Shown here one piece after another: positions 52,535 through 61,589 of a stretch of DNA of 64,000 nt; the stretch's first letter is position 1; each line of letters begins with the position of its first letter. The notes below the pieces were generated by a model, which made no database searches, was not told where the DNA came from, and worked only from the letters and a program-made list of their open reading frames with translations. This DNA comes from Clostridia bacterium (lineage in GTDB: Bacteria; Bacillota; Clostridia; Christensenellales; CAG-138), in the NCBI GenBank assembly GCA_017547885.1, contig JAFYOP010000010.1, positions 1 through 64,000 of the forward strand, written 5' to 3'. Both the position numbers and the translations under genes were made by a program.

Positions 52535-53077
52535 TTAGAAGGAGGGGGGTGTTGCGACCCAGATGAGCCGCGCCTCGGTCTTGCCCGTGTTTTTGATGTA
52601 GTGAACGCTGGAGGGCTTGAAGCAGAAGCTGTCGCCGCGGCGTACCTTGTGTTTCTTATCCCCTATATATAGGCTGATGCTGCCCTGCAGCACGTAGCCG
52701 AATTCCTCGCCCTCGTGGGGGTTGTCCTCATAGGTGGCTCCGCCGGGGCCGAGGGTGACCAGTATGGGCTCAAGGCTGTTTTTCTGTGCGTTGGGAACCA
52801 GCCAGCGCACGGTATGGCCCGCTTCGGTCTCTTCTTTTTCAAACATATCGTCCGGGGTGAATACCGCCTTTTCCGGCTGAGTTTCCGTAAAGAACTCGGA
52901 AAGGTCGGTGCCCAGAGCTTCCAGTATGTCTGTCAGCGTAGCTATGGAGGGAGAGGTAAGGTCTCTCTCCAGTTGGGATATAAATCCCTTTGAAAGCTCG
53001 GTGCGGGCGGCCAGCTCTTCCTGAGTAAGGCCCAGCCGCAGCCGGTAGCGTTTTATTTTGTCGCCTATGTTTATCAT
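52535..53077 (-). CDS. potR: XRE-cupin transcriptional regulator of polyamine transport
   Basis: 180 aa. N-terminal HTH (8-60: [21 protein letters not shown]), then a cupin (about 105-178): [33 protein letters not shown] and HYIKN, with metal-type histidines HEGEE. This PuuR-like family senses polyamines or related small ligands and often heads potABCD operons in Firmicutes. The gene symbol follows that usage. GGAGG precedes the ATG. An inverted repeat in its promoter (53122-53138) is its likely operator. Confidence 0.9.
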   Translation of the reverse strand: MINIGDKIKRYRLRLGLTQEELAARTELSKGFISQLERDLTSPSIATLTDILEALGTDLSEFFTETQPEKAVFTPDDMFEKEETEAGHTVRWLVPNAQKNSLEPILVTLGPGGATYEDNPHEGEEFGYVLQGSISLYIGDKKHKVRRGDSFCFKPSSVHYIKNTGKTEARLIWVATPPSF

Positions 53078-53121
53078 GCTTTGCGCCTCCTTGCGCGGGT
53101 AGCCGCAGAAATAAACCCAAA

Positions 53122-53178
53122 GTTTAGAAATCCTAAACAGCCGAATATAATTAAAACATCTTTCGACACAAAAGTCAA
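53122..53178 (-). promoter_or_regulatory. Promoter and operator of potR-potABCD
   Basis: On the minus strand: TTGACT (53173-53178), 17 bases, TTTAAT (53150-53155). GTTTAG (53122-53127) / CTAAAC (53133-53138) lies just after the start site, a good repressor position. A further repeat ACAAAAG (53168-53174) / CTTTTGT (53182-53188) overlaps the -35 box. Confidence 0.6.
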
Positions 53179-53274
53179 TGGCTTTTGTTCAGTATTACAA
53201 AACTTTTGGTTTAAAATTTGTTTGCCGGATAAAAATCCCATGTCCCGTAGCCTTTTTGATAAGCCCGCAAAAAG

Positions 53275-53296
53275 AAAAACCCGCGAAAACGCGGAT
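53275..53296 (-). terminator. Terminator of the DUF368 gene
   Basis: On the minus strand: CCGCG / CGCGG with TTTT loop, then GTTTTTCTTTTT. Confidence 0.75.
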
Positions 53297-53318
53297 TTGA
53301 AGGCTGTGTGATTATAGA

Positions 53319-54131
53319 TCAGGGCTGCTCTCCCAGCCGCTGGAAAAGCAGCGTGCAGAAAAAGCCTGCAATGGCAAGAAGTATATGCAATACCGTGCGC
53401 ATCCCTCCCGCAAAGCCGGGGAATATCATTATCACTGTGCCCAGCAGAAAGCCGAGTATACAGTAGCTTGCCCCTGCCGGGTGAGTGCGGAACATTCTTC
53501 TGATAAAGGAGATGAGCAGCGCAGTTACCATTACGGCTCCCGCCGCGGCACAGAGCAGATAGCTTATCCGCAGCCTGTTGAAGGCGGAGAGCAGCGGCTC
53601 ATACCAGCCTATGTACATAAGTATAAATGAAGTGCTGACACCGGGAATAACTATACCGACGGTTATCAGCGCGCCCGAGAGAAAAGCTGCAAGGTGGGTA
53701 AATTCACGATATCCTGCGGATACGGCGCTGTTGTCAAGCAGTGCAAGGGCTGCGGTAATGGAGCCGCCCAGTATTACACAGGCAATATACTTGGGGGTGG
53801 GCTTTTTGTTTGCGGAGCGCATCAGCGAGGGAACGCCCCCCAGCACCATGCCTATCAGCAGGTACATCAGCGGCGTTCGCCATTGAGCCAGCAGCCATTC
53901 CAGCAAACGAGCGGTTATCAGTATGCCTATGCAGCCGCCTATGCCGTAAGGCAGCAGAAAAAGAAAGTTTTGCCTGAAGTTCTTCAAAAGGCCCGCTATG
54001 GCATCGATAGCCTTGCGATATACGCCAAAGGCAACCGCAAGCACGCCGCCGCTGGCGCCGGGTATCATTCCCGCGGCACCTATCAGCGCCCCTTCAAGGG
54101 CACAGCGTACAGCGCTTTTGTCGACCTTCAT
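53319..54131 (-). CDS. DUF368 polyprenyl-phosphate transporter
   Basis: 270 aa with about eight helices in two inverted halves. Both halves carry the family motif: GAAGMIPGASGGVLAVAFG (about 18-36) and TVGIVIPGVSTSFILMYIG (about 155-173). DUF368 proteins (PopT) recycle undecaprenyl phosphate from the outer to the inner leaflet, supplying cell wall and surface-polymer synthesis. AGGATTTTT precedes the ATG. Single-gene unit. Confidence 0.92.
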   Translation of the reverse strand: MKVDKSAVRCALEGALIGAAGMIPGASGGVLAVAFGVYRKAIDAIAGLLKNFRQNFLFLLPYGIGGCIGILITARLLEWLLAQWRTPLMYLLIGMVLGGVPSLMRSANKKPTPKYIACVILGGSITAALALLDNSAVSAGYREFTHLAAFLSGALITVGIVIPGVSTSFILMYIGWYEPLLSAFNRLRISYLLCAAAGAVMVTALLISFIRRMFRTHPAGASYCILGFLLGTVIMIFPGFAGGMRTVLHILLAIAGFFCTLLFQRLGEQP

Positions 54132-54246
54132 AAAAATCCTATCGCCTTTCGTTAAAATACCATATCCGGCAATGTCAGCATATTATCACAGACTTCAGGC
54201 CATTACAGCATTGTGGACAATATCTTAATAAAATATTCAAAAAAGC

Positions 54247-55119
54247 TTAAGTCTGCTCCTTGCTGTTGGCAAGGGTGGTGTATACTGTGACCGCTATTAC
54301 AATGCAGCCGCCGATGATCTCGCGGGCTGTGGGGGGCTCGCCCAGCAGCAGGAAGGCCAGTATTATGCCGTAAACGGATTCCATGCCGCCTGAGATAATG
54401 CCGGCAGTCTGTACCCTGACCTTTTTGAGGGAGGATACGAACAGGCTGTGGGCAAGTGCAGTGCAGAATACGCCCAGCAGTATCAGCAGCAGTATATCCT
54501 TGCGGGTCAATGCAGGAGGCGCAGCCAGTATAAAGGGCAGCAGCACCACCGTGGCGATAAACTGCTCATAGAAGCATACCACGCTGCCTGCGTAGCGGGT
54601 GGAAAAGCGCCTGTTGAGCAAAGACAGCACGGCGTAGGTAAGAGCAGACAACATGCCTGCCACTATTCCGTTTACCGTTGCACCGGCCCTGTCGGGGGGC
54701 ACCAGTATAAATACGCCCAGCAGCATCATCACCGCGCAGATAACGCTCTTTATGCGAAGCTTTTCTTTAAAAAGAACAGGTTCGATAAATGTGACGAAAA
54801 GAGGGAAGGTGGAGAAGGTGATGGTGCCCACCGCAACGCTTGCCACCTGAACCGACTGTATGAAGAAGGTCCAATGGAGGGCCATTACTATACCCGCCAC
54901 AATGTATGCCAACAGGTCCCCGCGGCTCAAAAGCTTCATGGGGGTCTTTGTGAGCTTTATTACTATAAATAAAGTAATGGAGGAAAAGAACACCCTGCCA
55001 AAGGTAACGGCAAAGGATGGAATGGAAAGGCCGCGGCCTATAACTCCCGCCATGCCAAAGAACAGCACGGCAAAGTGCAGCATGAGCAGGGAGCGGGTTT
55101 CTGTGGCGTTTTTATTCAT
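54247..55119 (-). CDS. EamA/DMT family transporter
   Basis: 290 aa with ten helices in two EamA repeats (about 10-138 and 150-285). Typical RGLSIPSFAVTFGRVFF at the first helix pair and SGGMESVYGIILAFLLLGEPP near helix 9. Substrates in this family range from amino acids to nucleotides; the ligand is unpredictable. GGAG precedes the ATG. No operon partner. Confidence 0.9.
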   Translation of the reverse strand: MNKNATETRSLLMLHFAVLFFGMAGVIGRGLSIPSFAVTFGRVFFSSITLFIVIKLTKTPMKLLSRGDLLAYIVAGIVMALHWTFFIQSVQVASVAVGTITFSTFPLFVTFIEPVLFKEKLRIKSVICAVMMLLGVFILVPPDRAGATVNGIVAGMLSALTYAVLSLLNRRFSTRYAGSVVCFYEQFIATVVLLPFILAAPPALTRKDILLLILLGVFCTALAHSLFVSSLKKVRVQTAGIISGGMESVYGIILAFLLLGEPPTAREIIGGCIVIAVTVYTTLANSKEQT

Positions 55120-55256
55120 TATGCTTCTCCGTTTGGTGCTGTGTCTGTAATAAGTGAATTATAGTACAAACGGGAGTTTTAATCCATATTTTTAAGGGAA
55201 ACAGAGGGATCATTCAAAGGTATAAATAAAAAATCAAAAAATTTTGAAAAAACCTC

Positions 55257-55285
55257 TTTACTTTAGCGTGATAAAGTGATATAGT
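55257..55285 (+). promoter_or_regulatory. Promoter of the amino-acid ABC operon
   Basis: TTTACT (55257-55262), 17 bases, TATAGT (55280-55285). ACTTTA (55260-55265) / TAAAGT (55272-55277) is an inverted repeat inside the promoter and could bind a repressor. Confidence 0.65.
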
Positions 55286-55362
55286 ACTGAAGCAAGGAAG
55301 GAAACCTTCAAAACGAAACCAAATTTAAATTAAAATATCAAATTTTTAAGGAGAACAAAACA

Positions 55363-56220
55363 ATGAAAAAGATCGCTGCACTGCTTATGGCAACCCTGAT
55401 GCTGGCACTGGCCTTTACCGGCTGCGCAAAGCCCGCCGAGGCTGATACCCCCGTCGCTGAAGACGTCACCCCCGAACTGGACGCCGCTCCCGCTGTTGAG
55501 GACAGCGATCTTGCATACATCACCGGCAATGGCAAGATGGTAATCGGCATCACCGAGTACGCCCCCATGAACTACTACGACGATGCAGGCAAGCTCATCG
55601 GCTTTGATACCGAGTATGCCGAAGCCGTTTGCGCAAAGCTGGGCGTAACCCCCGAGTTTGTAGTAATCAACTGGGACACCAAGGAGATGGAGCTTGATGC
55701 CAAGAACATCGACTGCATCTGGAACGGCTTCACCATCACCGAAGAGCGCAAGGAAGCCCTTGAGTTCACCGATCCCTACGTAAAGAACATGCAGGTAGTA
55801 GTAATCAAGGCCGACAACGCCGCCACCTATGTTGACACCGCAAGCCTCTCCGGCGCAAACCTTGTTGCCGAAATGGGTTCCACCGGTGAAAGCAGCATCG
55901 CAGATGACGAGAACCTGAGCCAGGCAAACTACGTTGGCGTATCCAAGCAGACAGACGCTCTGCTGGAAGTTAAGGCCGGCACCGCAGACGCAGCAGTTAT
56001 CGACTACGTAATGGCCAAGGCTATGGTTGGCGAAGGCACCGACTATGCTGACCTGATGATCGTGGATGGCGCAGAGTTGGCATACGAAGAGTACGGCGTA
56101 GGCTTCCGCAAGGGTTCCGATGCAGCAGCCGCTGTAAACGAAGCTACCGCAGCCCTCATCGCAGAAGGCACCCTCCCCGAGATCGCTGCCAAGTACGGTC
56201 TGGCACTGATGGCCGAATAA
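55363..56220 (+). CDS. Amino-acid ABC transporter substrate-binding lipoprotein
   Basis: 285 aa. Signal peptide with lipobox FTGC (C21), an acidic linker (to about 48), then a type-3 solute-binding fold: MVIGITEYAPMNYYDDAGKLIGFDTEYAEAV, NIDCIWNGFTITEERKEALEFTDPY and EYGVGFRKGSD. This family binds polar or cystine/glutamine-type amino acids; exact ligand unknown. AAGGAG precedes the ATG. The hairpin at 56248-56277 separates it from the permease gene, typical of systems where the binding protein is made in excess. Confidence 0.93.
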   Translation: MKKIAALLMATLMLALAFTGCAKPAEADTPVAEDVTPELDAAPAVEDSDLAYITGNGKMVIGITEYAPMNYYDDAGKLIGFDTEYAEAVCAKLGVTPEFVVINWDTKEMELDAKNIDCIWNGFTITEERKEALEFTDPYVKNMQVVVIKADNAATYVDTASLSGANLVAEMGSTGESSIADDENLSQANYVGVSKQTDALLEVKAGTADAAVIDYVMAKAMVGEGTDYADLMIVDGAELAYEEYGVGFRKGSDAAAAVNEATAALIAEGTLPEIAAKYGLALMAE

Positions 56221-56247
56221 TAGTATAATACCAAAGCTGAATAGACA

Positions 56248-56277
56248 AAGGCAGGAGGATATTACTCCCCCTGCCTT
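56248..56277 (+). promoter_or_regulatory. Intercistronic hairpin after the binding-protein gene
   Basis: AAGGCAGG / CCTGCCTT stem with an internal bulge, no following T run. Probably protects or partly terminates the binding-protein mRNA, allowing more of it than of the permease. Confidence 0.55.
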
Positions 56278-56323
56278 ACTGCGTAAACAATCACTATTCT
56301 AAGTTAAAAAGGAAAGCTGTCCA

Positions 56324-56968
56324 ATGTTTCTTACCGTTACACAAAAACTGCTGGAGGGTTTCGGCGTATCCTGCGTGATATTCATAGTGACCCTGCTTGC
56401 GGCGCTTCCTCTGGGCCTTGTGATAGCATTCGGCTCCATGAGCAAATTCAAGCCCCTAAAGTGGCTCACAAAAACCTTTGTATGGATAATCCGCGGCACC
56501 CCTCTTATGCTGCAGATACTTATCGTCTTTTACGGTCCCGGCATGGTATGGGATATAAAGGCAATGCCCCGCATGACGGCGGTGCTTATCACCTTCATCA
56601 TCAACTATGCGGCCTATTTCTCCGAGATCTACCGCGGCGGCATAGAGAGCATACCCAAGGGACAGTATGAAGCGGGTCAGGTATTGGGCATGACCAAGCG
56701 GCAGGTGTTTTTCAACGTTGTGCTGCTGCAGGTCATCAAGCGCATCGTTCCTCCCCTTGGCAATGAGTTTATAACTCTGGTAAAGGATACCTCCCTTGCA
56801 AGGGTCATCGCCATAAAGGAGATAATCATGTGCGCTCAGGAGTTTATCTCCCTCAAGGCGCTGCTGTGGCCCATGTTCTACTCCGGCGCATTCTATCTTA
56901 TCTTCAACGGCCTCTTGACCCTGCTGCTGGGCTATGCCGAAAAGAAACTGGATTATTTTAGGGTTTAA
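56324..56968 (+). CDS. Amino-acid ABC transporter permease
   Basis: 214 aa with about five helices. N-terminal [32 protein letters not shown], and the EAA loop [22 protein letters not shown]. HisM/GlnP family; it forms the channel with the ATPase encoded next. The ribosome site is weak (AAAGGAAAG). Confidence 0.93.
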   Translation: MFLTVTQKLLEGFGVSCVIFIVTLLAALPLGLVIAFGSMSKFKPLKWLTKTFVWIIRGTPLMLQILIVFYGPGMVWDIKAMPRMTAVLITFIINYAAYFSEIYRGGIESIPKGQYEAGQVLGMTKRQVFFNVVLLQVIKRIVPPLGNEFITLVKDTSLARVIAIKEIIMCAQEFISLKALLWPMFYSGAFYLIFNGLLTLLLGYAEKKLDYFRV

Positions 56969-56973
56969 TAATT

Positions 56974-57750
56974 ATGGCAGTACTTGAAGTTAAAAACATA
57001 AAGAAAAACTTTGGCCCCGTGGAGGTGCTCAAAGGGCTGGACTTTTCCATGGAAAAGGGCGAGGTGCTGGCAATAATCGGCTCATCCGGCTCCGGCAAGA
57101 CTACCCTTCTGCGCTGTCTCAATTTCCTTGAGACTCCCGACGAAGGCCAGATAATCGTAAACGACGAGGTGCTGTTTGATTCTGCTACTCACAGCACCCT
57201 CACCGAGAATGAGGTGCGCAGGAACAGGCTGCACTTTGGCCTTGTTTTCCAGTCCTTCAATCTCTTCCCCCAGTATACCGCCCTGGAAAACGTAAAGCTT
57301 GCCCGGGAGATACTGGCGGCGGAAAACCGCGCAAACAACATGAAGGAGATAAAGGTGCAGATAGACCTGCAGGCAAGGGGACTTTTGGAGCGCGTAGGCC
57401 TTGCGGATAAAATGGATAACTATCCCCATCAGCTTTCCGGCGGCCAGCAGCAGCGGGTGGCAATAGCCCGCGCCCTTGCAATGAATCCGGATGTACTGTG
57501 CTTTGACGAGCCCACCAGCGCCCTTGACCCCGCCCTTACCGGCGAGGTGCTCAGGGTTATCCGCAGCCTGAAATCCGCAGACAGCACCATGATAGTGGTA
57601 ACCCACGAGATGGAGTTTGCAAGGAACGTTGCGGATAAGGTGCTGTTCATGGCAGACGGCGTGATAGAGGAGATGGGCACTGCCGAGCAGGTGTTCGAGC
57701 ATCCCCAGAGCGAGCGCACCAAGGCTTTCTTCTCCAGCTTTACCCGCTGA
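56974..57750 (+). CDS. Amino-acid ABC transporter ATPase (GlnQ/HisP-like)
   Basis: 258 aa. Walker [11 protein letters not shown] (about 34), signature [15 protein letters not shown], Walker [14 protein letters not shown]-loop VVTHEMEFA. Insertion [12 protein letters not shown] between Q-loop and signature. Powers the importer whose binding protein and permease lie upstream (5-bp gap). The Smr gene starts 1 base after its stop. Confidence 0.94.
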   Translation: MAVLEVKNIKKNFGPVEVLKGLDFSMEKGEVLAIIGSSGSGKTTLLRCLNFLETPDEGQIIVNDEVLFDSATHSTLTENEVRRNRLHFGLVFQSFNLFPQYTALENVKLAREILAAENRANNMKEIKVQIDLQARGLLERVGLADKMDNYPHQLSGGQQQRVAIARALAMNPDVLCFDEPTSALDPALTGEVLRVIRSLKSADSTMIVVTHEMEFARNVADKVLFMADGVIEEMGTAEQVFEHPQSERTKAFFSSFTR

Positions 57751-57751
57751 T

Positions 57752-57994
57752 ATGACAGCGGCAGTAGTACAGCTGGATATTCACGGCATGAACCGTTATC
57801 AGGCAAAGGTGGCCATAGACGTCGCACTTCGCCGCTCCAAGGGCGTGTACCGCATAAGGATAATACACGGCGGCAATCACAATACCGTCCTTCGGGATAT
57901 GATAGCGGAGGAATATGCCTCCCACCCATCGGTGCTTCGCATTGAGGGGGGAGCTAATGCCGGACAGAGTGACCTTGTGCTGAGAGAACTGTAA
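57752..57994 (+). CDS. Small Smr-domain protein
   Basis: 80 aa, a stand-alone Smr (small MutS-related) domain: LDIHGMNRYQAKVAIDVALRR (residues 8-28) and IRIIHGGNHNTVLRDMI, ending in a G-rich loop. Smr domains bind and often nick structured nucleic acids. It follows the ABC ATPase with a 1-base gap and no clear ribosome site of its own, so it is likely translated by coupling. No functional tie to the transporter is known. Confidence 0.85.
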   Translation: MTAAVVQLDIHGMNRYQAKVAIDVALRRSKGVYRIRIIHGGNHNTVLRDMIAEEYASHPSVLRIEGGANAGQSDLVLREL

Positions 57995-58000
57995 AACACG

Positions 58001-58025
58001 GGCCCCGTTATCGGGGCCTTTTTTC
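58001..58025 (+). terminator. Terminator of the amino-acid ABC/smr operon
   Basis: 7-bp stem GGCCCCG / CGGGGCC with a TTAT loop and six T. Confidence 0.93.
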
Positions 58026-58141
58026 TATGCTTTTATTGACAATATTCGCCATATTTGTAAATAAATTGTGCTGATATACACAAAACCTACAAGATGTGGT
58101 ATATTTAACATAGGCAATTATAACTTTTGCGAGGTATTACC

Positions 58142-61100
58142 ATGAAAAGACTTCAGGCATTGCTGATGGCGGCCCTAATGCTGCTGTGCCTGCTGCCCGC
58201 CGCTCCTGCGGCCGCGGCAACGGATTACAGCTGGATAAAGGTCAAGCTGTCCACCAACAACGCCACCTCCCTTACCATGTATGCTTCCGGCTCCTATTTT
58301 ATAAAGGAGAACGGTGCGGAGTTTACGGGAGGCACTGTAACTGTACGAAGCAACGGCGACGGTACCATGACCCTGTCCCATTCCAGCGGCGGGGATCTGT
58401 ATACCGCTTCTTCCATGTCCATAATGCGCTATAACGTATCCCGTGACGCGGGCTACCTTAAAATGGGCGGCAGATGCTATCTTGGCCACTTTAACCTTAA
58501 GGCCATGTCCTCCGGCTATATCCGCGTGGTAAACGAAGTGCCCCTTGCCCATTATCTCTATGGCGTTGTGGGCTATGAAATGAGCAATACCTTCCCCATA
58601 GAAGCACTTAAGTCTCAGGCCATTGCAGCCAAGTGTTACGTTTTGTCCAATATTACCATGTCCGGAGATTATTATATCGGCGATACCTCTTCGGATCAGG
58701 TATACAAGGGCTACGATTCTTCCTACACAAACGTTATAAATGCCGTAGACAGCACTCTGGATCAGGTGCTGGCGGTAAACGGCACGCTGCTTTGTACCTA
58801 TTACGCAGCCAGCAACGGCGGCGAAACACTGCTTCCCAGCCAGGCCTGGCCCTCAAAGAAGGTAAACGACAGGGGTTATGGCATAAGCCTTGACCCATAC
58901 GACCTTTCCAACGCATACAGCAAAAAGGAAACCATCAGCATACCCATAAATATGCCCGGCAGCATTACTCCCGCCCTTATGACCATGCTGCTGTCCAAGG
59001 CATCAAGTGCCCTGGGATACTCCGTAAACCAGATAGACTCAATAACCGGCGTATCCCTCCACAGTCCCAAATACAGCAACACCACCCGCTGCCTGTCAAA
59101 GTGTACCATCAGCCTTATTGTAAGCCAGAGCGGCTCCGGCCCGGCTGAGGTGTCCCTCACTTTCAGCACCAGCGAATTCGAAAGCTATGGCGTAGTAAAG
59201 GACAGCACACTGCGCTCCTACTGGGGCGAGATGGGCTCAAACGGATACTATAATATTTACCATGTTCGTTATGGTCATGGCGTAGGCATGAGCCAGCGGG
59301 GCGCGCAGGCCATGGCAAGCGCAGGCAAAACATATAAAGAAATACTGGGATTCTACTATCCCGGAGCTTCCTTTGCCACCATAAATGTATCCGACCCCTC
59401 CAACCCCACCAACAGCGCCGTAAATAAGGCTCCCGAGGGCAATTACGTTCAGGCGGTTACCACAGGAAACGTAAGGATGCGCTCCGGCCCCGGTACCGGC
59501 TACGGCAGCCTTGGCACTGTACCCAATGGCGCGGATATATATGTATTCGAAAGCGCGGACGGATGGGCAAAGGCATCATATAACGGCACAACAGGCTATA
59601 TTTCAGAAAAATACGTGGAATATCCCAACGGCAAGCCTGAGGCACAGCCCACGCCCACACCCGGCACAGAACAGCAGCTGCCCCAAAAGGAGGGCGTGAT
59701 CGCCTACGGCACCGTAAACGGACAGGGAGTGAACTTCCGTACCGGCCCCGGCACATCTTACGGCAGCATAGCAAGGCTGGATAAAAATACCGTTCTCTAT
59801 ATAACGGGATCTGCCAACGGCTGGTATGCCTGCGAAACAGAGTCGGGACAGAAGGGCTATATGATAGCCACCTATGTCAGCATTACGGGATATCCTTCCA
59901 ACGATGCTGAAAATGAGCAGGAGGTGGAGACTCCCTCTCAGGAAACTCCCGATGAACCTGAGGAAGAGAAGATTACTCAGCCCACTGTTGTGGCCTATGG
60001 CAGAGTAACGGGCCAGGGAGTAAACTTCCGTACCGGCCCTGCCACCACCTATGAGAGCATGGGCAAGCTGGACAAAAACACCACCCTCGATATATACGGC
60101 ACGGCCGGCAGCTGGTATTACGGCAAGGCAGGCAGCGCTATAGGCTATATCAGCGGCGGCTATGTAGAAATAACAGGCGTGCCTGAAGAGGCCTATCCCA
60201 AAACAGAGCCGGATACCCAGGCTACGCCTGCCACGGAAGCATCTCCCACGCCGGACAGCGGTCAGGAGGAAGATACTCAGGCGGAGCCTACTCCCACACC
60301 AGAGCCCAAGGAAACCGTAACCGTAGGCCGCATCACGTCATCCGGCGTAAATATGCGCATAGGCCCCGGGACCTCATATACCTCCCTCAAAAAGCTAAGC
60401 AAGGATACCGGTCTGTACATAATGGGCAAATCCGGCAGCTGGTACAGCGTTATTGTGGGCAGCATAGGCGGATATGTGCATGATGACTATGTTGAAGTGA
60501 CCGGCAGCGTAGTAAAAGATGAGGTGGAAACCTCAGGCGCAATAGGCAAGGGCGTTACCACCGGCAGCGTACGTATACGCAAAGGCCCCGGCACCAGCAA
60601 TGAGTCCATTGGCAGCCTTAGCAAGGGAACCGAGCTGACACTGTATGGCATAACCTCCGGCTGGTATTCCGTAAAGCTTTCGGACGGAACGGCAGGATAT
60701 GTAAGCTCCAAGTATGTTAAAGTGACACAGGCCTATTCCTCTGCGGAGACAGGTGGAGCGGAAGAAAACCAGCAGTCCACCGGCAAAGGCGTACTTACCA
60801 CCAATGTAAACTTCCGCCAGAGCCCCTCCACCTCTGCAAAGAAGCTTACCACCCTTAAGAAGGGGACAGAGGTAACTCTTTACTCACTGAAGGATGGATG
60901 GTATGAGGCCGAATACAACGGCACAAGGGGATATCTCTTTGCCAAGTACGTAAGCGCCACATCAAGCGCCGGCAACAATGTGGGCGGCAGCAATAATGTG
61001 GGCGGCGTAACCAGCAGCGGCGGCACAGTCACATCCACAGGAGGAAAGGTGACCCTTACCAAGGGAACGTCCACCGGAAATGTAAACTTCCGCTCAGGCC

Positions 61101-61471
61101 CCTCCACCAGCGGCACCACAGTATACGGCAAAATACCCACCGGAAGCACCGTGGATATAATAGGCCAGACCGGCACCTGGTATTATGTGGTATATGAAGG
61201 CCGCGCAGGCTTTGTCAGCGGGGATTATATTACCATATCCGCCACCGGTACCGTTGGCATTCAGCCCGTTAACAGTACCATCACCCCTCAGGCCTGCGTT
61301 ACGAATTCCGAGGTGAACCTGAGGACAGGCCCCTCCACCGGCCACGACAAGGTAAAGCTGCTGAGCAAGGGCACATCTGTTACTGTTTACTATGTATCCG
61401 ATGGCTGGTGCTTTGTAAGGTGTTCTGAAGGATACGGATTCCTCTTTGACGAATATGTAAGCCTTGCATAA
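58142..61471 (+). CDS. Secreted SpoIID-domain protein with eight SH3 domains
   Basis: 1109 aa from the ATG at 58142 (GAGGT upstream; a TTG at 58127 precedes the ribosome site). Signal peptide 1-25. SpoIID/LytB-type domain at about 130-410, with VPLAHYLYGVVGYEMSNTFP (acidic catalytic-type residue in YEMS), ALKSQAIAAK and YGHGVGMSQRGAQ. In SpoIID these degrade peptidoglycan glycan strands stripped of peptides. Then eight bacterial SH3 repeats (about 60 aa each; each has the N/V-R-x-GP and GW/GY-x-x-YV pattern), which bind wall glycan or peptides. Linkers are P/T/E rich. Substrate and role in vegetative or spore wall are not certain. Confidence 0.88.
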   Translation: MKRLQALLMAALMLLCLLPAAPAAAATDYSWIKVKLSTNNATSLTMYASGSYFIKENGAEFTGGTVTVRSNGDGTMTLSHSSGGDLYTASSMSIMRYNVSRDAGYLKMGGRCYLGHFNLKAMSSGYIRVVNEVPLAHYLYGVVGYEMSNTFPIEALKSQAIAAKCYVLSNITMSGDYYIGDTSSDQVYKGYDSSYTNVINAVDSTLDQVLAVNGTLLCTYYAASNGGETLLPSQAWPSKKVNDRGYGISLDPYDLSNAYSKKETISIPINMPGSITPALMTMLLSKASSALGYSVNQIDSITGVSLHSPKYSNTTRCLSKCTISLIVSQSGSGPAEVSLTFSTSEFESYGVVKDSTLRSYWGEMGSNGYYNIYHVRYGHGVGMSQRGAQAMASAGKTYKEILGFYYPGASFATINVSDPSNPTNSAVNKAPEGNYVQAVTTGNVRMRSGPGTGYGSLGTVPNGADIYVFESADGWAKASYNGTTGYISEKYVEYPNGKPEAQPTPTPGTEQQLPQKEGVIAYGTVNGQGVNFRTGPGTSYGSIARLDKNTVLYITGSANGWYACETESGQKGYMIATYVSITGYPSNDAENEQEVETPSQETPDEPEEEKITQPTVVAYGRVTGQGVNFRTGPATTYESMGKLDKNTTLDIYGTAGSWYYGKAGSAIGYISGGYVEITGVPEEAYPKTEPDTQATPATEASPTPDSGQEEDTQAEPTPTPEPKETVTVGRITSSGVNMRIGPGTSYTSLKKLSKDTGLYIMGKSGSWYSVIVGSIGGYVHDDYVEVTGSVVKDEVETSGAIGKGVTTGSVRIRKGPGTSNESIGSLSKGTELTLYGITSGWYSVKLSDGTAGYVSSKYVKVTQAYSSAETGGAEENQQSTGKGVLTTNVNFRQSPSTSAKKLTTLKKGTEVTLYSLKDGWYEAEYNGTRGYLFAKYVSATSSAGNNVGGSNNVGGVTSSGGTVTSTGGKVTLTKGTSTGNVNFRSGPSTSGTTVYGKIPTGSTVDIIGQTGTWYYVVYEGRAGFVSGDYITISATGTVGIQPVNSTITPQACVTNSEVNLRTGPSTGHDKVKLLSKGTSVTVYYVSDGWCFVRCSEGYGFLFDEYVSLA

Positions 61472-61482
61472 GAATAAATAAA

Positions 61483-61517
61483 AAAAGAAAAGTCTCTTAC
61501 AGGGACTTTTCTTTTTG
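61483..61517 (+). terminator. Terminator of the SpoIID-SH3 gene
   Basis: AAAAAGAAAAGTCTC / GGGACTTTTCTTTTT with a TTACA loop. Confidence 0.88.
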
Positions 61518-61546
61518 TTGTGCCGATTTATGTTTTTAAGTATAAT
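61518..61546 (+). promoter_or_regulatory. Promoter of the Ig-like/NlpC gene
   Basis: TTGTGC (61518-61523), 17 bases, perfect TATAAT (61541-61546), 43 bases before the ATG. Confidence 0.6.
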
Positions 61547-61589
61547 ATTACGTAAAAATATGTATTATCCCGAAAGGTGATATCTGCAA

